Positions 1 through 9,205 of a stretch of 64,000 nucleotides of DNA are shown piece after piece. Every line of letters begins with the position of its first letter. Position 1 is the stretch's first letter. The DNA lies in assembly GCF_024199905.1 (NCBI RefSeq), contig NZ_JANAFB010000002.1, positions 106,720 through 170,719 of the forward strand, given 5' to 3'. The DNA is from Rothia santali. Its GTDB lineage: Bacteria > Actinomycetota > Actinomycetes > Actinomycetales > Micrococcaceae. The translations under genes and the position numbers were made by a program. The notes below the pieces were generated by a model. The model searched no databases. It saw only the letters and a list, made by a program, of their open reading frames with translations, and was not told where the DNA came from.

Positions 1-429
1 GGACCGCTTGGCACCCGCCGCGACGCCGGCGCCGGGATCCCAGGGCGGGAAGGAGAGCTCCTTGATCCAGCTGGAGCCGACCGACATCCCCACCCCGACG
101 CCGACCCCGGCCAGCAGCCGCCCCAGGCACAGCAGGAGGAAGGAGTGCAGGCTGCAGGCCAGGACGACGCTGCCGAGGATCGACGCGGCCATCCCCGCCG
201 CGGTGACCGGCTTGCGGCCGTGCCGGTCCGAGAGCGCGGCCGCGACGAGCAGACCGGGGACGAGGCCGAAGACGTACATGCCGAGCAGCAGGTTCGCCTG
301 CCACGGCGCGTAGCCGCCCACGGTCTCGTAGAGGTGCAGCAGCGGGGTGAAGTGGTTGCCGCCCCAGGCGAGGAGGAAGACGCTGGGCACCACCAGGAGC
401 CAGGCGCGGGGCGCCGGCGCGAGCCTCAC
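1..429 (-). CDS. MFS transporter, N-terminal part (cut by window edge)
   Basis: Major facilitator superfamily permease of the inner membrane; substrate unknown. Only the first ~143 codons lie in the window, and the reading frame runs open to base 1. The start is a GTG whose last two bases overlap the TGA of the upstream GntR gene (GTGA overlap), so the two are translationally coupled. The first helix reads LLVVPSVFLLAWG, and the loop after the second helix holds the MFS motif-A signature SDRHGRKP. A further helix pair follows with a GVGVGVGMSVGSS glycine-rich run. The coupling to a FCD-type regulator and a neighbouring acyltransferase suggests uptake of an organic acid or quaternary amine, but that is inference. 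Confidence 0.8.
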   Translation of the reverse strand, partial: MRLAPAPRAWLLVVPSVFLLAWGGNHFTPLLHLYETVGGYAPWQANLLLGMYVFGLVPGLLVAAALSDRHGRKPVTAAGMAASILGSVVLACSLHSFLLLCLGRLLAGVGVGVGMSVGSSWIKELSFPPWDPGAGVAAGAKRS

Positions 430-1115
430 GGGGCGACCTCGTAGTCGCCGTGGCCCGCGGACAGGTGGGGGCCGATGAGCGCCTCGAAGCTCGCGGCGTC
501 GCCGGCCTCCACGGCGTCGGCGAGCGCGGCGTGCTCCTCCACGAACGTGCCGAGCCGCCCGGCCCGGGAGGCCACGGCCAGGTGCGTCAGGCGGACCAGG
601 CGCGGGCCGAAGACGACCGCGATCTCCTCGACCGCCCGGCTCCCGCCGTGGAGCATGATCGCGGCATGGAAGGCGTAGTCCTGCAGCGCGAAGGCGGCGG
701 GGTCCCCCAGCGCGGCCTCCTGGCGGGAGAGGATCCCCCGGAGGCGGGCGCCCAGGGCTGAGCGGGCGACGTCGTCCCCGGCCAGCCCGCGGACGATGTG
801 GGTCTCCAGCATGGAGCGGACGTCGAGCAGCTCGCGGCGCTCGCGGGCCGTGGGGACGGTGACCGCGGCGCCCTTCTTCGGCGCGATGGCGACCAGGCCC
901 CAGCGCTCCAGCTGGAGCATCGCCTCGCGGGCTGGGGTGCGGCTCACGCCGTGCGCGGCGGCGATCTCGGCCTCGGTCAGGAGGGACCCCGCCTCGAGCT
1001 CGCCGCGCACGATCCGCTGGGCGGTCTCCCGGGCGATGCGCTCGGCGTGGGAGCGCGGGCGGTCCTCCCCCGTCCAGGGGAGGCCGACGACGGGACTCGG
1101 ATCCTGTTGATGCAT
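426..1115 (-). CDS. GntR-family regulator, FCD (FadR-like) subfamily
   Basis: Ligand-responsive DNA-binding repressor of 229 residues. Residues ~24-90 form the GntR winged helix (RIVRGELEAGSLLTEAEIA then VSRTPAREAMLQLE), and residues ~95-220 form the all-helical FCD effector domain, with an LLDVRSMLE start and conserved Asp/His positions (QDYAFHAAI, PHL near the end) that usually bind a metal and a carboxylate. It overlaps the MFS gene by 4 bases, so the pair is one operon. There is no Shine-Dalgarno before the ATG. A -10-like TATACG ends 7 bases upstream, suggesting a leaderless transcript. Palindromes over the start and the -35 are candidate auto-operators. The ligand is unknown. Confidence 0.88.
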   Translation of the reverse strand: MHQQDPSPVVGLPWTGEDRPRSHAERIARETAQRIVRGELEAGSLLTEAEIAAAHGVSRTPAREAMLQLERWGLVAIAPKKGAAVTVPTARERRELLDVRSMLETHIVRGLAGDDVARSALGARLRGILSRQEAALGDPAAFALQDYAFHAAIMLHGGSRAVEEIAVVFGPRLVRLTHLAVASRAGRLGTFVEEHAALADAVEAGDAASFEALIGPHLSAGHGDYEVAP

Positions 1116-1156
1116 GCATCTACGTATACATCATGAGGCTATGCGAGTCGACTCGC
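1109..1156 (-). promoter_or_regulatory. gntR promoter with two perfect palindromes
   Basis: On the minus strand a -35-like TCGACT (1146-1151), 17-base spacer and -10-like TATACG (1123-1128) place transcription start at or next to the ATG (1113-1115). Two perfect palindromes frame it: 12 bp at 1109-1120 (GATGCATGCATC, across the start codon) and 14 bp at 1143-1156 (GCGAGTCGACTCGC, over the -35). They are candidate operators for the GntR protein itself or for a regulator of the gene downstream; which is inference. Confidence 0.5.
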
Positions 1157-1262
1157 GCGCCGCCCGGCGTGCGGGCGCCGGGGCACCCGCGATGCCGGGG
1201 CGTGCGGGGTGCTGGAGCGTACGGGGTGCCGGGGCATGCGGGCCATCGGGGCACGCGGGCCC

Positions 1263-3261
1263 TCAGTACGGCGCGACCGCCGCGATGAAGCGCGCCAGCA
1301 GTCCCGCGGCCTCGGCCAGGTTGCTCCGGAAGAGCCGCGGGCGCTCGGCTTCCTCGGCGTCGTAGGCGAGGCAGTACTCGAAGCTCTCCGGGTACCGGGT
1401 GTAGGAGACGCCGAAGCCGTGCGGGAGGCTCGGCGCGAAGGCGTACCGCACGATCCGGTCCGCCGTGCCCAGTGACGTCGTGGAGAGGAAGTCGGCGCGC
1501 AGGCGGGCGAGCGACTCGTCGGCGAAGAAGGCGTCCTCGATGTCCAGGCGGCGGGCGGCCTCCTCGAGCCCGGTGAGGTGGCGGTCGACGCCGCGGCCCG
1601 TCTTGCACGCCTTGACCCAGTCGCGGTGGGCCGCCAGGGCCTCGGCGAGCCCGTCCCGCTCGGCCCGGCCGGCCAGGAGCGAGCGGGCGAAGGCGATCGC
1701 CTCGGGCGTGACCGGGCGCAGGCACTCGGTGCGCCCGGCTTGGAACGCGCGCGTGTCCACCGACTCGTAGACGCTGCGGACCCTGCCGTAGGTCAGCAGC
1801 TGGGCCACGGTCATGATCAGCTGCTGTAGGCCGTCGGCGCTCATCGGGAACGGCAGGCGCTCCTCGGGGACCCGCGGGACCCGGACCAGCGCCACGCGGA
1901 GCCGGGCGGCCCGCCGGCGGTAGTCCTCCAGGGGGCCGCGCAGGGCCGTGAGCACCTCGGGGGCCAGGCGCCAGGTCAGCTCGGCGGGGGCGGGAGACTC
2001 CTCCGAGCGGACCGGGTCGGATCCGTCCTCTTGCCGCGCGCCGTCGGAGGCGTCTGGGGCAGGGGGCCCGGCGTCGACGTCGGCGGCTGTGACTGCGGCC
2101 GCGGAGGGGCCCGCGGGGGGCTGCGCGGCGGGCTCCGCGGGTCGCTCCGACGGCGCCTCCGGGTCCGCCTCCTGCATCCGGCGGACCGCCTCGAGGAGGG
2201 TCGCCCCGTCGATGATCGAGTGCTCGACGTGGACGCAGGCCCACTCGTCCGCCAGGCCGATCTCGTAGCTGAGCGGCTTCCGGGCCCACGCGCGGCCGGC
2301 GTCGAAGGCGAAGGCGCGGAGGTGCTCGGCGTCGTCGGCCGTCTCCTCCGCGAGGCCCGCCACGAACAGCAGGTCGGCGAGCCGCCGGTAGGTCGCGGCG
2401 TTGTGCGGGTCGGCCAGGAGCCGCTCCATCGGGGCGGCGAGGTCCTCGCTGCCGAGGGAGGAGAGGTCGGCGAAGCCCAGCTCGGCGGGCCCCCGCCGCC
2501 GACGGTCAGCGGGGCCGTGAGGTCCCGGAGCGTCTCCTCGGCCCGACCCCGCGGGGTGCGCCGCCCGCCGTGCCGACGACGTCGCCCAGCAGCTCCGCGA
2601 GCCGGCGCGCGGGGAGCTGCCGGCCGGCATCATCGCTGACGGGCACGGCGAAGAGGCGGCCGCGGTGCAGGATGCCGACCTCGCGGCTGGCGGCGTCGAG
2701 CTCGCACGGCAGGAAGGCGTCCGCGTCCTCCCGCGGGTGGCGGAGCCCGCCGTTGAGGGCGGCCCACTGGTCCATCGAGAGGGCGTTGTCCCGGGCGTCG
2801 ACCTCGGGAGCGGTCCGGCCGCCGGCCTGCGCGAGGTGGACCGCGGCGATGCGGTGGAGGATCCGGGCGGCGCGGTCGACGCCGGGCGGCGGGGTGGCGG
2901 ACAGCGCGGCGGCGTCCGACGCGGTCCCGGGCGGCGGGGCGTCGGACGGCGGGGCGTCGTCGCCCGGTCCCGCCGGGAAGGCGAGCTGGAACGAGACGTT
3001 GCTGCCCAGCGCGAGCGGCCCGCGCCCGCGGAAGTACCCGGAGAACCACGCCTCGGAGAGCCAACTGCGGCCGGCGTCGTGCTCCTGGCGGGCGAAATCC
3101 TCGAGCGCGGCCTGCAGCCACGGACCGTTGCCCTCCCGGAAGCGGGCGGCGGCCCGCTCGGTCGCGGCGAGGGTCCCGGCGTCGACGATCGCCGAGGCCG
3201 CGCGCAGCAGGCGCCGCAGGGTCTCGTCGAGGGTCGGGACGGGCAGGGGCGTGGCGGTCAT
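1263..3261 (-). pseudogene. Carnitine/choline O-acyltransferase family protein, frame broken twice
   Basis: Transfers an acyl group between CoA and a carnitine- or choline-like alcohol. About 666 codons if the frame is restored. The N-terminal half (start 3261) has the family's DQWAALNGG and SNVSFQLAF segments. The C-terminal half has the catalytic histidine motif VEHSIIDG, YESVDTRAF, GRTECLR, DRHLTGLE, the LSTTS motif and GFGVSY. The halves are in different frames. Between them AEETLRDLTAPLTV reads naturally in the third frame, so two bases seem to be missing, near 2542-2555 (a CCCC/GGGG cluster) and at 2489-2494 (C run). A real pseudogene is possible, but conservation on both sides argues for sequence error. 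A Pro/Ala-rich insert (~45 residues) follows the catalytic region. This family is uncommon in bacteria. Confidence 0.8.
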
Positions 3262-3320
3262 GGCGGGCTCCTCTGGCGGCGGGGGCGTGCCCCGGGAGGT
3301 CTCGCTCCCATTCTGCCGCG

Positions 3321-4886
3321 TCAGCGCCCGGGCTCCCGGGTGGGGATGGACATGGCGTGGCGGAAGACGTCATGCGGGTCGTAGGCCGCCTTCGCCGCGA
3401 CGAGCCGGGCGGGCAGGGCCGGGCCGAAGTAGAGCTCCAGCCAGGAGGCGGGGGTGGCAGGGTCGGCGGGAGCACCGGCGCCGCCGTCGCTGGCCTCACC
3501 ACCGGCACCGCCAGCACCGCCGGAGGCGGCCTCCAGCATGTCCACGTCGGGGTAGTTGATGTAGCAGCCCTGGTAGTGCGCGCCCTCGGGGTCCCAGGGC
3601 AGCCCGGGGCCGGCACTCCCGCCGAAGCCCGCAGCGTAGACCTTCCGCAGCCAGGCGAGGTACAGCGGATCCTGTTCCGGGTCGTGCCAGTAGACCTGGT
3701 ACTGGACCTTGACCTGCGAGTCCCGCTGCCAGACCGCGTCGGCGTCGTTCGCCCACCGGTTGATCGTCCCGCCGTAGGAGTCCATCTGCACGATCAGGGA
3801 GGTGGTGTCGAACCCCTCCGGCAGCCCCTCCTCCGGGAGCTCGTCCCCCAGCAGCTCCTCCGGCGGGGAGGTCAGCGCGTCGTACAGGCCCTCGGCGTAG
3901 GCGGCCGGCACGTCCTTCAGGTACGCGCTCTTGTACTTGCCGCGCTGGTTGGCGCCGCTGCCGTCGAGGTACTGCACGGCGTCGAGCCAGTTCATGACGA
4001 CGGCGCCCGGCACCTTCAGGTCGCGGTCGTACGCGCGGGAGGACACCGTCGCCGGCTCGGAGACGATCGCGTGCCCGACCCCGAACGACGTCGAGGCGAG
4101 CTCGTACTCGACGGCCCCCTCCGCGCCCGGGGCGAGGAAGACGGCGTCGAGGAGGTGGCGCAGCACCCGGTCGGCCTCCGTCGCGACGTTCCGGCCCGGC
4201 GGCAGGTCGTCCTCCCGGGCGCAGAACTGCACGGTGAGCGCCATGTCCGCGCTGCGGTGGGTCACGTGGAGGAGGGTGAACAGGCCGTCGCTGCGGGGAT
4301 CGTCCTGGATCCGCCGGGAGTGCTCGCCGTAGCGGCCGAGCCAGGCCGCGAACCGCTCGCGGCCCCCGGCGCCCAGGAACTGCGCCCAGGGGACGGTGAG
4401 GAAGAGCAGGACGGCGTCGCGCGGCGGGGCGGGCAGCCGGTCGAAGTAGTAGGCGGTGATGATCCCGACCGTCCCGCCGCCGGCGCCGCGGCACAGCCGG
4501 AACAGCTCGGGGTTGAGCTGGGGCGAGGCGTGGGCCAGGACGGGGTTCCGGCCGTCGGGGACCAGCACGACGTCGACGCCGGCCAGGTGGTCCGTGGTCA
4601 GCCCGTGCATGCGGGACAGCAGCCCGTACCCGCCGCCGCAGATGTGCCCGCCCGCGCCCACGGAGTAGCACGAGCCGCCGGGCAGGGTGACCCCGGCGGT
4701 CTTGTACATCGCGAGGCAGCCGTCCCAGTTGCCCGTGCCGGGGCGGAGGCGGTAGCGGTAGCGGCGGCCGTGGGGCGCGTGGGCCTGCCGGTCCGCGTCG
4801 GGGCCAGCCGGCGGGGACGCGGGAACGGGCGGGGACGCGGGCAGGGGGACGCACCTGCAGACGGTGCGGGCCCCCGACGGCGCCAC
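3321..4886 (-). pseudogene. Berberine-bridge-type FAD oxidoreductase lacking its N-terminus
   Basis: FAD-linked oxidase (FAD_binding_4 plus C-terminal BBE domain), normally secreted or cytoplasmic and acting on sugars or phenolics. Clear homology begins only about residue 40 (YRLRPGTGNWDG, then GVTLPGGSCYSVGAGGHICG and GGGYGLLSRMHGL). The C-terminus has the BBE signature GCYINYPDVDM and YDPHDVFRHAMSIP. Roughly the first 100 residues of the family, including the first FAD-binding lobe and its SGGH-type flavin-anchoring site, are absent. What precedes is low-complexity Pro/Ala sequence running into a divergent gene at 4864. I read this as a 5'-deleted gene, probably inactive. The true start codon cannot be placed; the coordinate given is the ORF limit. 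Confidence 0.75.
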
Positions 4887-5484
4887 CCTGCTGGCGGTCT
4901 ACGCCCGGGCCGCCACGGCCCGGACGGTCTTCGAGGCGGCGGGCCACCCCGGGCCGATGCGCCTGGAGCGGCGCAGCGGGATTCGGATCCTTGAGGGGTT
5001 CCTCGCCAACGACTCGTGCCAGGACGTCGTCGTCGAGCCCAACGGCGAGGTCAGCTGCCGCATCGAGCGCCGGCTGGTCGAGTGGGCCCTGGGGACCCCG
5101 CGCAACGACGCCGCCAAGCGCGCCCTGCTGGCCGGCAGCATGCAGCAGCTGCTGGGCAGCTTCATGGCGCCCACCGCGACGCTGCTGATGGGCGTCCGGC
5201 CCGACGACCCCCAGCAGCGCCCGGTCTTCCTCCGCGCGGAGGAGGGGCGGGACCCGGACACCATCGTGCTGTTCACCTCCGCGCCCGAGGTCGCGGCCAT
5301 GGACCCGGAGCTGCAGATCCGCTCGGCCCCGGCCGTGGCCGCGCTGCGGTACGCGCTCGGGATCGGGGCCGGGGGCGTCTCGATCAACGCGCTCGGGCCC
5401 ACGGCCCGCCTGGAGCCGGGGCAGGTCCGGGAGCTGGTCGAGATCGCCGAGGCCAGGGAGGCGGGCCAGCCCGCCCCGGAGTGA
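4864..5484 (+). CDS. SseB-domain-like protein (tentative)
   Basis: Soluble protein of about 206 residues with a GTG start at 4864. The second half resembles the SseB fold: a strand ending in TIVLFTSAPEV, a proline-containing connector, then a hydrophobic run VAALRYALGIGAGGVSINALG followed by LEPGQVRELVEI, which is the usual closing pattern. The function of SseB domains in actinobacteria is not well defined. The N-terminal ~35 residues look less natural, and the upstream sequence stays open in this frame, so the gene may itself be 5'-truncated at the same junction that truncates the divergent oxidoreductase. A strong terminator follows it. Confidence 0.5.
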   Translation: MRAPDGATLLAVYARAATARTVFEAAGHPGPMRLERRSGIRILEGFLANDSCQDVVVEPNGEVSCRIERRLVEWALGTPRNDAAKRALLAGSMQQLLGSFMAPTATLLMGVRPDDPQQRPVFLRAEEGRDPDTIVLFTSAPEVAAMDPELQIRSAPAVAALRYALGIGAGGVSINALGPTARLEPGQVRELVEIAEAREAGQPAPE

Positions 5485-5513
5485 CCCTCGCGGCGCCGCC
5501 GCCCGCACGACGA

Positions 5514-5557
5514 AAGGGGCCCCTCCCGATCCCTGCTGGGATCGGGAGGGGCCCCTT
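5514..5557. terminator. Bidirectional terminator, 20-bp perfect stem
   Basis: Perfect inverted repeat: arms 5514-5533 and 5538-5557 with a TGCT loop, ending in AA on one side and TT on the other. It lies between the convergent SseB-like and catalase genes and would serve both. Confidence 0.9.
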
Positions 5558-5597
5558 CGCGGCCTCTCGGCGGTCGGGCTCGCTGGCCCGGGACGGA

Positions 5598-7076
5598 TCA
5601 GGCGCCGGGGACGTCGTCGCCCCGGTTCTCCTTCGCCGCCTTCTCGATGCACTCGCCGACCTCCTGGTCGATGTTCTTCCAGTACTGGAAGACGCGCGAG
5701 AGGACGGGCTCCTCGACGTCGCCCATCATGCCGGCCACGGTCGCGACGAGGCGCTCGCGGGCGGCGTCGTCGAAGACGTCGCGGACCAGGGTGTGGGCCT
5801 GGCCGAAGTCGTCATCCTCGGCGTGCAGGGTGTACGCCGAGCGGACGAGCTCGCCGTCGGCCTCCCAGCCGTTGTCCACCGGGCCCTGGGTGTCCTGGTA
5901 GGCGCGGCCGTAGGAGTTGGGGGCGTAGACCGGAGCGTCACCGCTGTGGTTGAACTCCATCTGCCCCTCCTTGTCGTAGGAGTTCATGGGCACGACGGGC
6001 GCGTTGACCGGCAGCTGGTTGTAGTTGGTGCCGATGCGGTTGCGCTGCGCGTCCGGGTAGGAGAAGACGCGGCTCAGCAGCATCTTGTCCGGGGATACGC
6101 CCGTGCCGGGCACGGTGTTCGAGGGGCTGAAGGCCGCCTGCTCGATCTGCGCGAAGTGGTTGACCGGGTTCTGGTTCAGGGTGAACCGGCCGACCTTGAT
6201 CCGCGGGTAGTCCTTCTTGGACCAGACCTTGGTGAGGTCGAAGGGGTTGAAGCGGTAGTCCTTCGCGTCCTCGTAGGGCATGATCTGGACCTCGACGCTC
6301 CAGGAGGGGAAGTCGCCCTTCTTGATCGAGTCGAAGAGGTCGCGGCGGTGGTAGTCCCCGTCGGAGCCGGCCAGCTGCTCGGCCTCGTCGTTGGTCAGGT
6401 ACTCCATGCCCTGCTCGGTGATGAAGTGGTACTTCACCCAGAAGCGCTCGCCGTCCTCGTTGTCCCACTGGTAGGTGTGCGAGGAGTAGCCGTTCATGTT
6501 CCGCCAGGTCTTCGGCAAGCCGCGGTCGCCCATGAGGTAGGAGACCTGGTGCGAGGACTCGGGGGAGAGGGTCCAGAAGTCCCACTGCATGTTGGCGTCG
6601 CGCAGGCCGGAGTCCGGGGTGCGCTTCTGCGAGTGGATGAAGTCGGCGAACTTCATGGGGTCGCGGACGAAGAACACCGGGGTGTTGTTGCCGACGACGT
6701 CGAAGTTGCCGTCCTGGGTGTAGAACTTCAGCGAGAAGCCGCGGACGTCGCGCCAGGTGTCGGGGGAGCCGAGCTCGCCGGCGACGGTGGAGAAGCGGGC
6801 CAGCATCGGGGTCTTGGTGCCCGGCTGGAACAGCTTGGCCTTGGTGTACTTGCTGACGTCCTCGGTGACCTCGAACTCGCCGAAGGCGCCGGAGCCCTTG
6901 GCGTGCGGGGAGCGCTCGGGGATGCGCTCGCGGTCGAAGCGCGCGAGCTTCTGGACGAGGGCGACGTCGTGCAGCATGAGCGGGCCGTTGGGGCCCAGCG
7001 ACAGCGAGTGGGCGTCGGACTCGCGGGGTGCGCCGACCTCGGTGGTCGACGGCCGCTTCGGGTCGAACTCGGTCAT
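5598..7076 (-). CDS. katA: Catalase (monofunctional haem catalase, small-subunit type)
   Basis: Breaks down hydrogen peroxide to water and oxygen in the cytoplasm. 492 residues, the usual size for small-subunit (clade 3) catalases without a C-terminal flavodoxin-like domain. The distal histidine is in [11 protein letters not shown] (H58), the distal asparagine in [13 protein letters not shown], and the proximal haem-ligating tyrosine in [14 protein letters not shown] (about Y340). AAGGAG lies 7 bases before the ATG. The gene follows furA on the same strand after about 80 bases, the usual arrangement in which peroxide-sensing FurA controls catalase. It ends at the strong bidirectional terminator. 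Confidence 0.97.
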   Translation of the reverse strand: MTEFDPKRPSTTEVGAPRESDAHSLSLGPNGPLMLHDVALVQKLARFDRERIPERSPHAKGSGAFGEFEVTEDVSKYTKAKLFQPGTKTPMLARFSTVAGELGSPDTWRDVRGFSLKFYTQDGNFDVVGNNTPVFFVRDPMKFADFIHSQKRTPDSGLRDANMQWDFWTLSPESSHQVSYLMGDRGLPKTWRNMNGYSSHTYQWDNEDGERFWVKYHFITEQGMEYLTNDEAEQLAGSDGDYHRRDLFDSIKKGDFPSWSVEVQIMPYEDAKDYRFNPFDLTKVWSKKDYPRIKVGRFTLNQNPVNHFAQIEQAAFSPSNTVPGTGVSPDKMLLSRVFSYPDAQRNRIGTNYNQLPVNAPVVPMNSYDKEGQMEFNHSGDAPVYAPNSYGRAYQDTQGPVDNGWEADGELVRSAYTLHAEDDDFGQAHTLVRDVFDDAARERLVATVAGMMGDVEEPVLSRVFQYWKNIDQEVGECIEKAAKENRGDDVPGA

Positions 7077-7157
7077 GGGTGTCTCCTTAGTCGTGTGATG
7101 TGTGACTACTGGGGATGGCCCGGCCCGCGAGGGGGCCGGGAATCTGGGGGCGGCCCG

Positions 7158-7679
7158 CTAGGGGGCGCCGACGGCCGATCCGGGGGCGTCCTGCGCCGCA
7201 CCGCCCTCCCGGGCCGCGCACTCGGCACAGATGGCCCGGTAGACGATGTCCGCGCTCAGCACCGTCATGCCGTGGGACTCGCTGGGGGTGAGGCAGGGGG
7301 CCTCTCCCACCGAGCAGTCGACGTCCTCCACGCGGCCGCAGCGGATGCAGAAGGCGTGGTGGTGGTTGTCGTCCGTGCGCGTCTCGTACAGGCCCGGGGT
7401 GCCCGGGGGCTGGAACTTGCGCAGCATCTCAATGGCGGTGAGGTCGGCGAGGACCACGTAGATCGACTGCACCGTGATGGTCGGCAGGTCCTCGCGGACG
7501 TGCCGCACGATCTCCTCGGCGGTCGAGTGCTGGTGCCCGTGCACGGCGGCCAGCACCGCGAGGCGCTGCTTGGTCACCCGCCGGCCGTGCGAGCGGAGCT
7601 CTCCGGACCAGACGGCAGACATCGCCTCGAGGGAGGGGCCCCCGTGCGGATTCGTCGTCTCTGGAGTCAGGGAAGTCAT
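7158..7679 (-). CDS. furA: Fur-family peroxide/iron-responsive repressor (FurA/CatR type)
   Basis: Metal-dependent winged-helix repressor, about 173 residues, paired with the downstream catalase. The DNA-binding half has RVTKQRLAVLAAVHGHQHSTAEEI, and the dimerisation half has the metal sites HHHAFCIRCG and the C-terminal CAEC pair. The first possible ATG is at 7688, but I prefer the in-frame ATG at 7679: a -35 TTGTGA, 17-base spacer and -10 TACGAT place transcription start exactly on it, giving a leaderless mRNA. The C-terminal ~15 residues are Ala/Gly-rich. Regulation is probably autogenous through the inverted repeat inside the promoter. Confidence 0.93.
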   Translation of the reverse strand: MTSLTPETTNPHGGPSLEAMSAVWSGELRSHGRRVTKQRLAVLAAVHGHQHSTAEEIVRHVREDLPTITVQSIYVVLADLTAIEMLRKFQPPGTPGLYETRTDDNHHHAFCIRCGRVEDVDCSVGEAPCLTPSESHGMTVLSADIVYRAICAECAAREGGAAQDAPGSAVGAP

Positions 7680-7686
7680 GCCTAAC

Positions 7687-7719
7687 ATCGTACAGTTATT
7701 CTGAGGTATTCACAATAAC
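7687..7719 (-). promoter_or_regulatory. furA-katA promoter and candidate FurA operator
   Basis: Minus strand: -35 TTGTGA (7710-7715), 17 bases, -10 TACGAT (7687-7692), then 7 bases to ATG 7679. The inverted repeat GTTATT (7695-7700)/AATAAC (7714-7719) spans the spacer and -35, where bound FurA would block polymerase. The stretch is markedly more AT-rich than its surroundings. Confidence 0.65.
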
Positions 7720-8080
7720 GTTCGGGAGGCGGGGCCCCGCGCCTCACCCCGGTGTCCCCGTCCGGCGCGACGTTCCGGATCCGCGGGAGGGGTAAATGGT
7801 AAGATTCAGGTCTCCATATCCGCAGGCCCCGATTCCGTCGGCGCGGCGTCCCGCCGCTCGTCGGACCGGCTCCGCGGACGGCGGTCGCGAGTGGGCCCGG
7901 CTCGGCGAGATCCCGTCGCCCGGTATGTTCCGAGGCTCCTCTCAGTCTGCTGAAAGGGCATCGAGATCGTCCCGTGATCCTGTTACTTTACAGTGGAGGC
8001 AACGGCGCTTCCGGTGTCCCGCCGGTCCGCCCGCGAGAATGCTGCGCCCTGCTCAGGGCACGAGGAGAGATGCACCGACT
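7720..8080 (+). other. Upstream region of htpX, no gene seen
   Basis: About 360 bases with no convincing ORF. The htpX frame is open upstream, but the family N-terminus starts at 8081. TAAGAT at 7799-7804 is a possible -10 element and would give a long leader. A pyrimidine/purine-mixed AT-richer patch lies near 7979-7992. No heat-shock operator (CIRCE or HAIR type) was recognised. Confidence 0.4.
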
Positions 8081-8974
8081 ATGCACAACCACTACAACGG
8101 GCTCAAGACCGTGCTGCTGTTCGGTGGGATGTGGGCCGTCCTGCTCGCGATCGGCGGCGTCCTGGCCGCCGGCAGCCGGAGCAGCGCGTTCCTGTGGATC
8201 TTCGCGATCATCGGCATCGTCTCCACGGCCTACGGGTACTGGAACAGCGACAAGATCGCGATCCGCGCGATGAACGCCCAGCCGGTCTCCCGCGAGCAGG
8301 CCCCCGGCATGTACCGCATCGTCGAGGAGCTCTCCGCGAAGGCCGGCAAGCCCATGCCCCGCCTCTACATCGCCCCCACGATGTCGCCCAACGCCTTCGC
8401 GACCGGGCGCAACCCCCAGAACGCCGCGGTGTGCTGCACCGAGGGCATCCTCCAGCTGCTCAACGAGCGCGAGCTGCGGGGGGTCCTCGGCCACGAGCTG
8501 ATGCACGTCTACAACCGCGACATCCTGACCTCCTCGGTCTCCGCCGCGATCGCGGGCGTCATCACCTCGGTCGCCCAGTTCGCGTTCTTCTTCGGCGGCT
8601 CCCGCGACCGCGGCGGCAACCCCTTCGCGGCCATCCTGGTGGCCCTGCTGGCCCCGTTCGCCGCCATGATCATCCAGTTCGCGATCAGCCGCACCCGCGA
8701 GTACGACGCCGACCAGGACGGCGCCCAGCTCACCGACGACCCGCTGGCCCTCGCCTCCGCCCTGCGCAAGCTGCAGATGGGCACCCAGCAGGCGCCCATG
8801 AACCCCGAGAACCAGAAGGTCGTCAACGCCTCGCACATGATGATCGCCAGCCCGTTCCGGGCGGGGCAGCTCAAGAGCCTGTTCTCCACCCACCCGCCGA
8901 TGGAGAAGCGGATCGCGCGGCTGGAGAGCATGGCCGGCTACGGCGGCAACGCCCCGGAGCCCGGCGCCTACTGA
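8081..8974 (+). CDS. htpX: HtpX-type membrane zinc metalloprotease
   Basis: M48-family protease that degrades damaged membrane proteins. 297 residues from the ATG at 8081 (GAGGAGA about 12 bases upstream); this start matches the family's N-terminus, MHNHYNGLKTVLLFGG. Two N-terminal membrane helices (residues ~8-28 and 34-52) are followed by the catalytic domain with the zinc motif HELMH (H138), a third and fourth hydrophobic segment (~155-215), and the third ligand in SRTREYDAD. A terminator follows, shared with the convergent yajQ. Confidence 0.95.
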   Translation: MHNHYNGLKTVLLFGGMWAVLLAIGGVLAAGSRSSAFLWIFAIIGIVSTAYGYWNSDKIAIRAMNAQPVSREQAPGMYRIVEELSAKAGKPMPRLYIAPTMSPNAFATGRNPQNAAVCCTEGILQLLNERELRGVLGHELMHVYNRDILTSSVSAAIAGVITSVAQFAFFFGGSRDRGGNPFAAILVALLAPFAAMIIQFAISRTREYDADQDGAQLTDDPLALASALRKLQMGTQQAPMNPENQKVVNASHMMIASPFRAGQLKSLFSTHPPMEKRIARLESMAGYGGNAPEPGAY

Positions 8975-9053
8975 CCGGACCGCCGCCCGTCCGCGGGACG
9001 CGCTCGCCGGAGGGCCCCGACCGCCGGCGGAACGTCCGCGGGACGCCCCCACC

Positions 9054-9100
9054 ACGCGGCAGGGCCCGCACCCGGCCCCCGGGTGCGGGCCCTGCCGCGT
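9054..9100. terminator. Bidirectional terminator between htpX and yajQ
   Basis: Perfect 20-bp stem (9054-9073 with 9081-9100) around a 7-base loop, placed between convergent genes. There is no long T run, but the stem is very stable. Confidence 0.8.
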
Positions 9101-9205
9101 GCCTCGCCTCTCGCGTCCCTCGGCGGACGACGCCGGGGACTGCCCGGAGCGCCACCGGGACCGCCGGCCCGCGCGAGCGGACCGCCGTGCCCCCGGGGGC
9201 CCCTC

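Noticed and set aside
3496..5652. A 718-codon minus-strand frame covering the oxidoreductase and SseB-like genes
   Set aside because: Arg/Pro-rich shadow of the real frames; no motifs.
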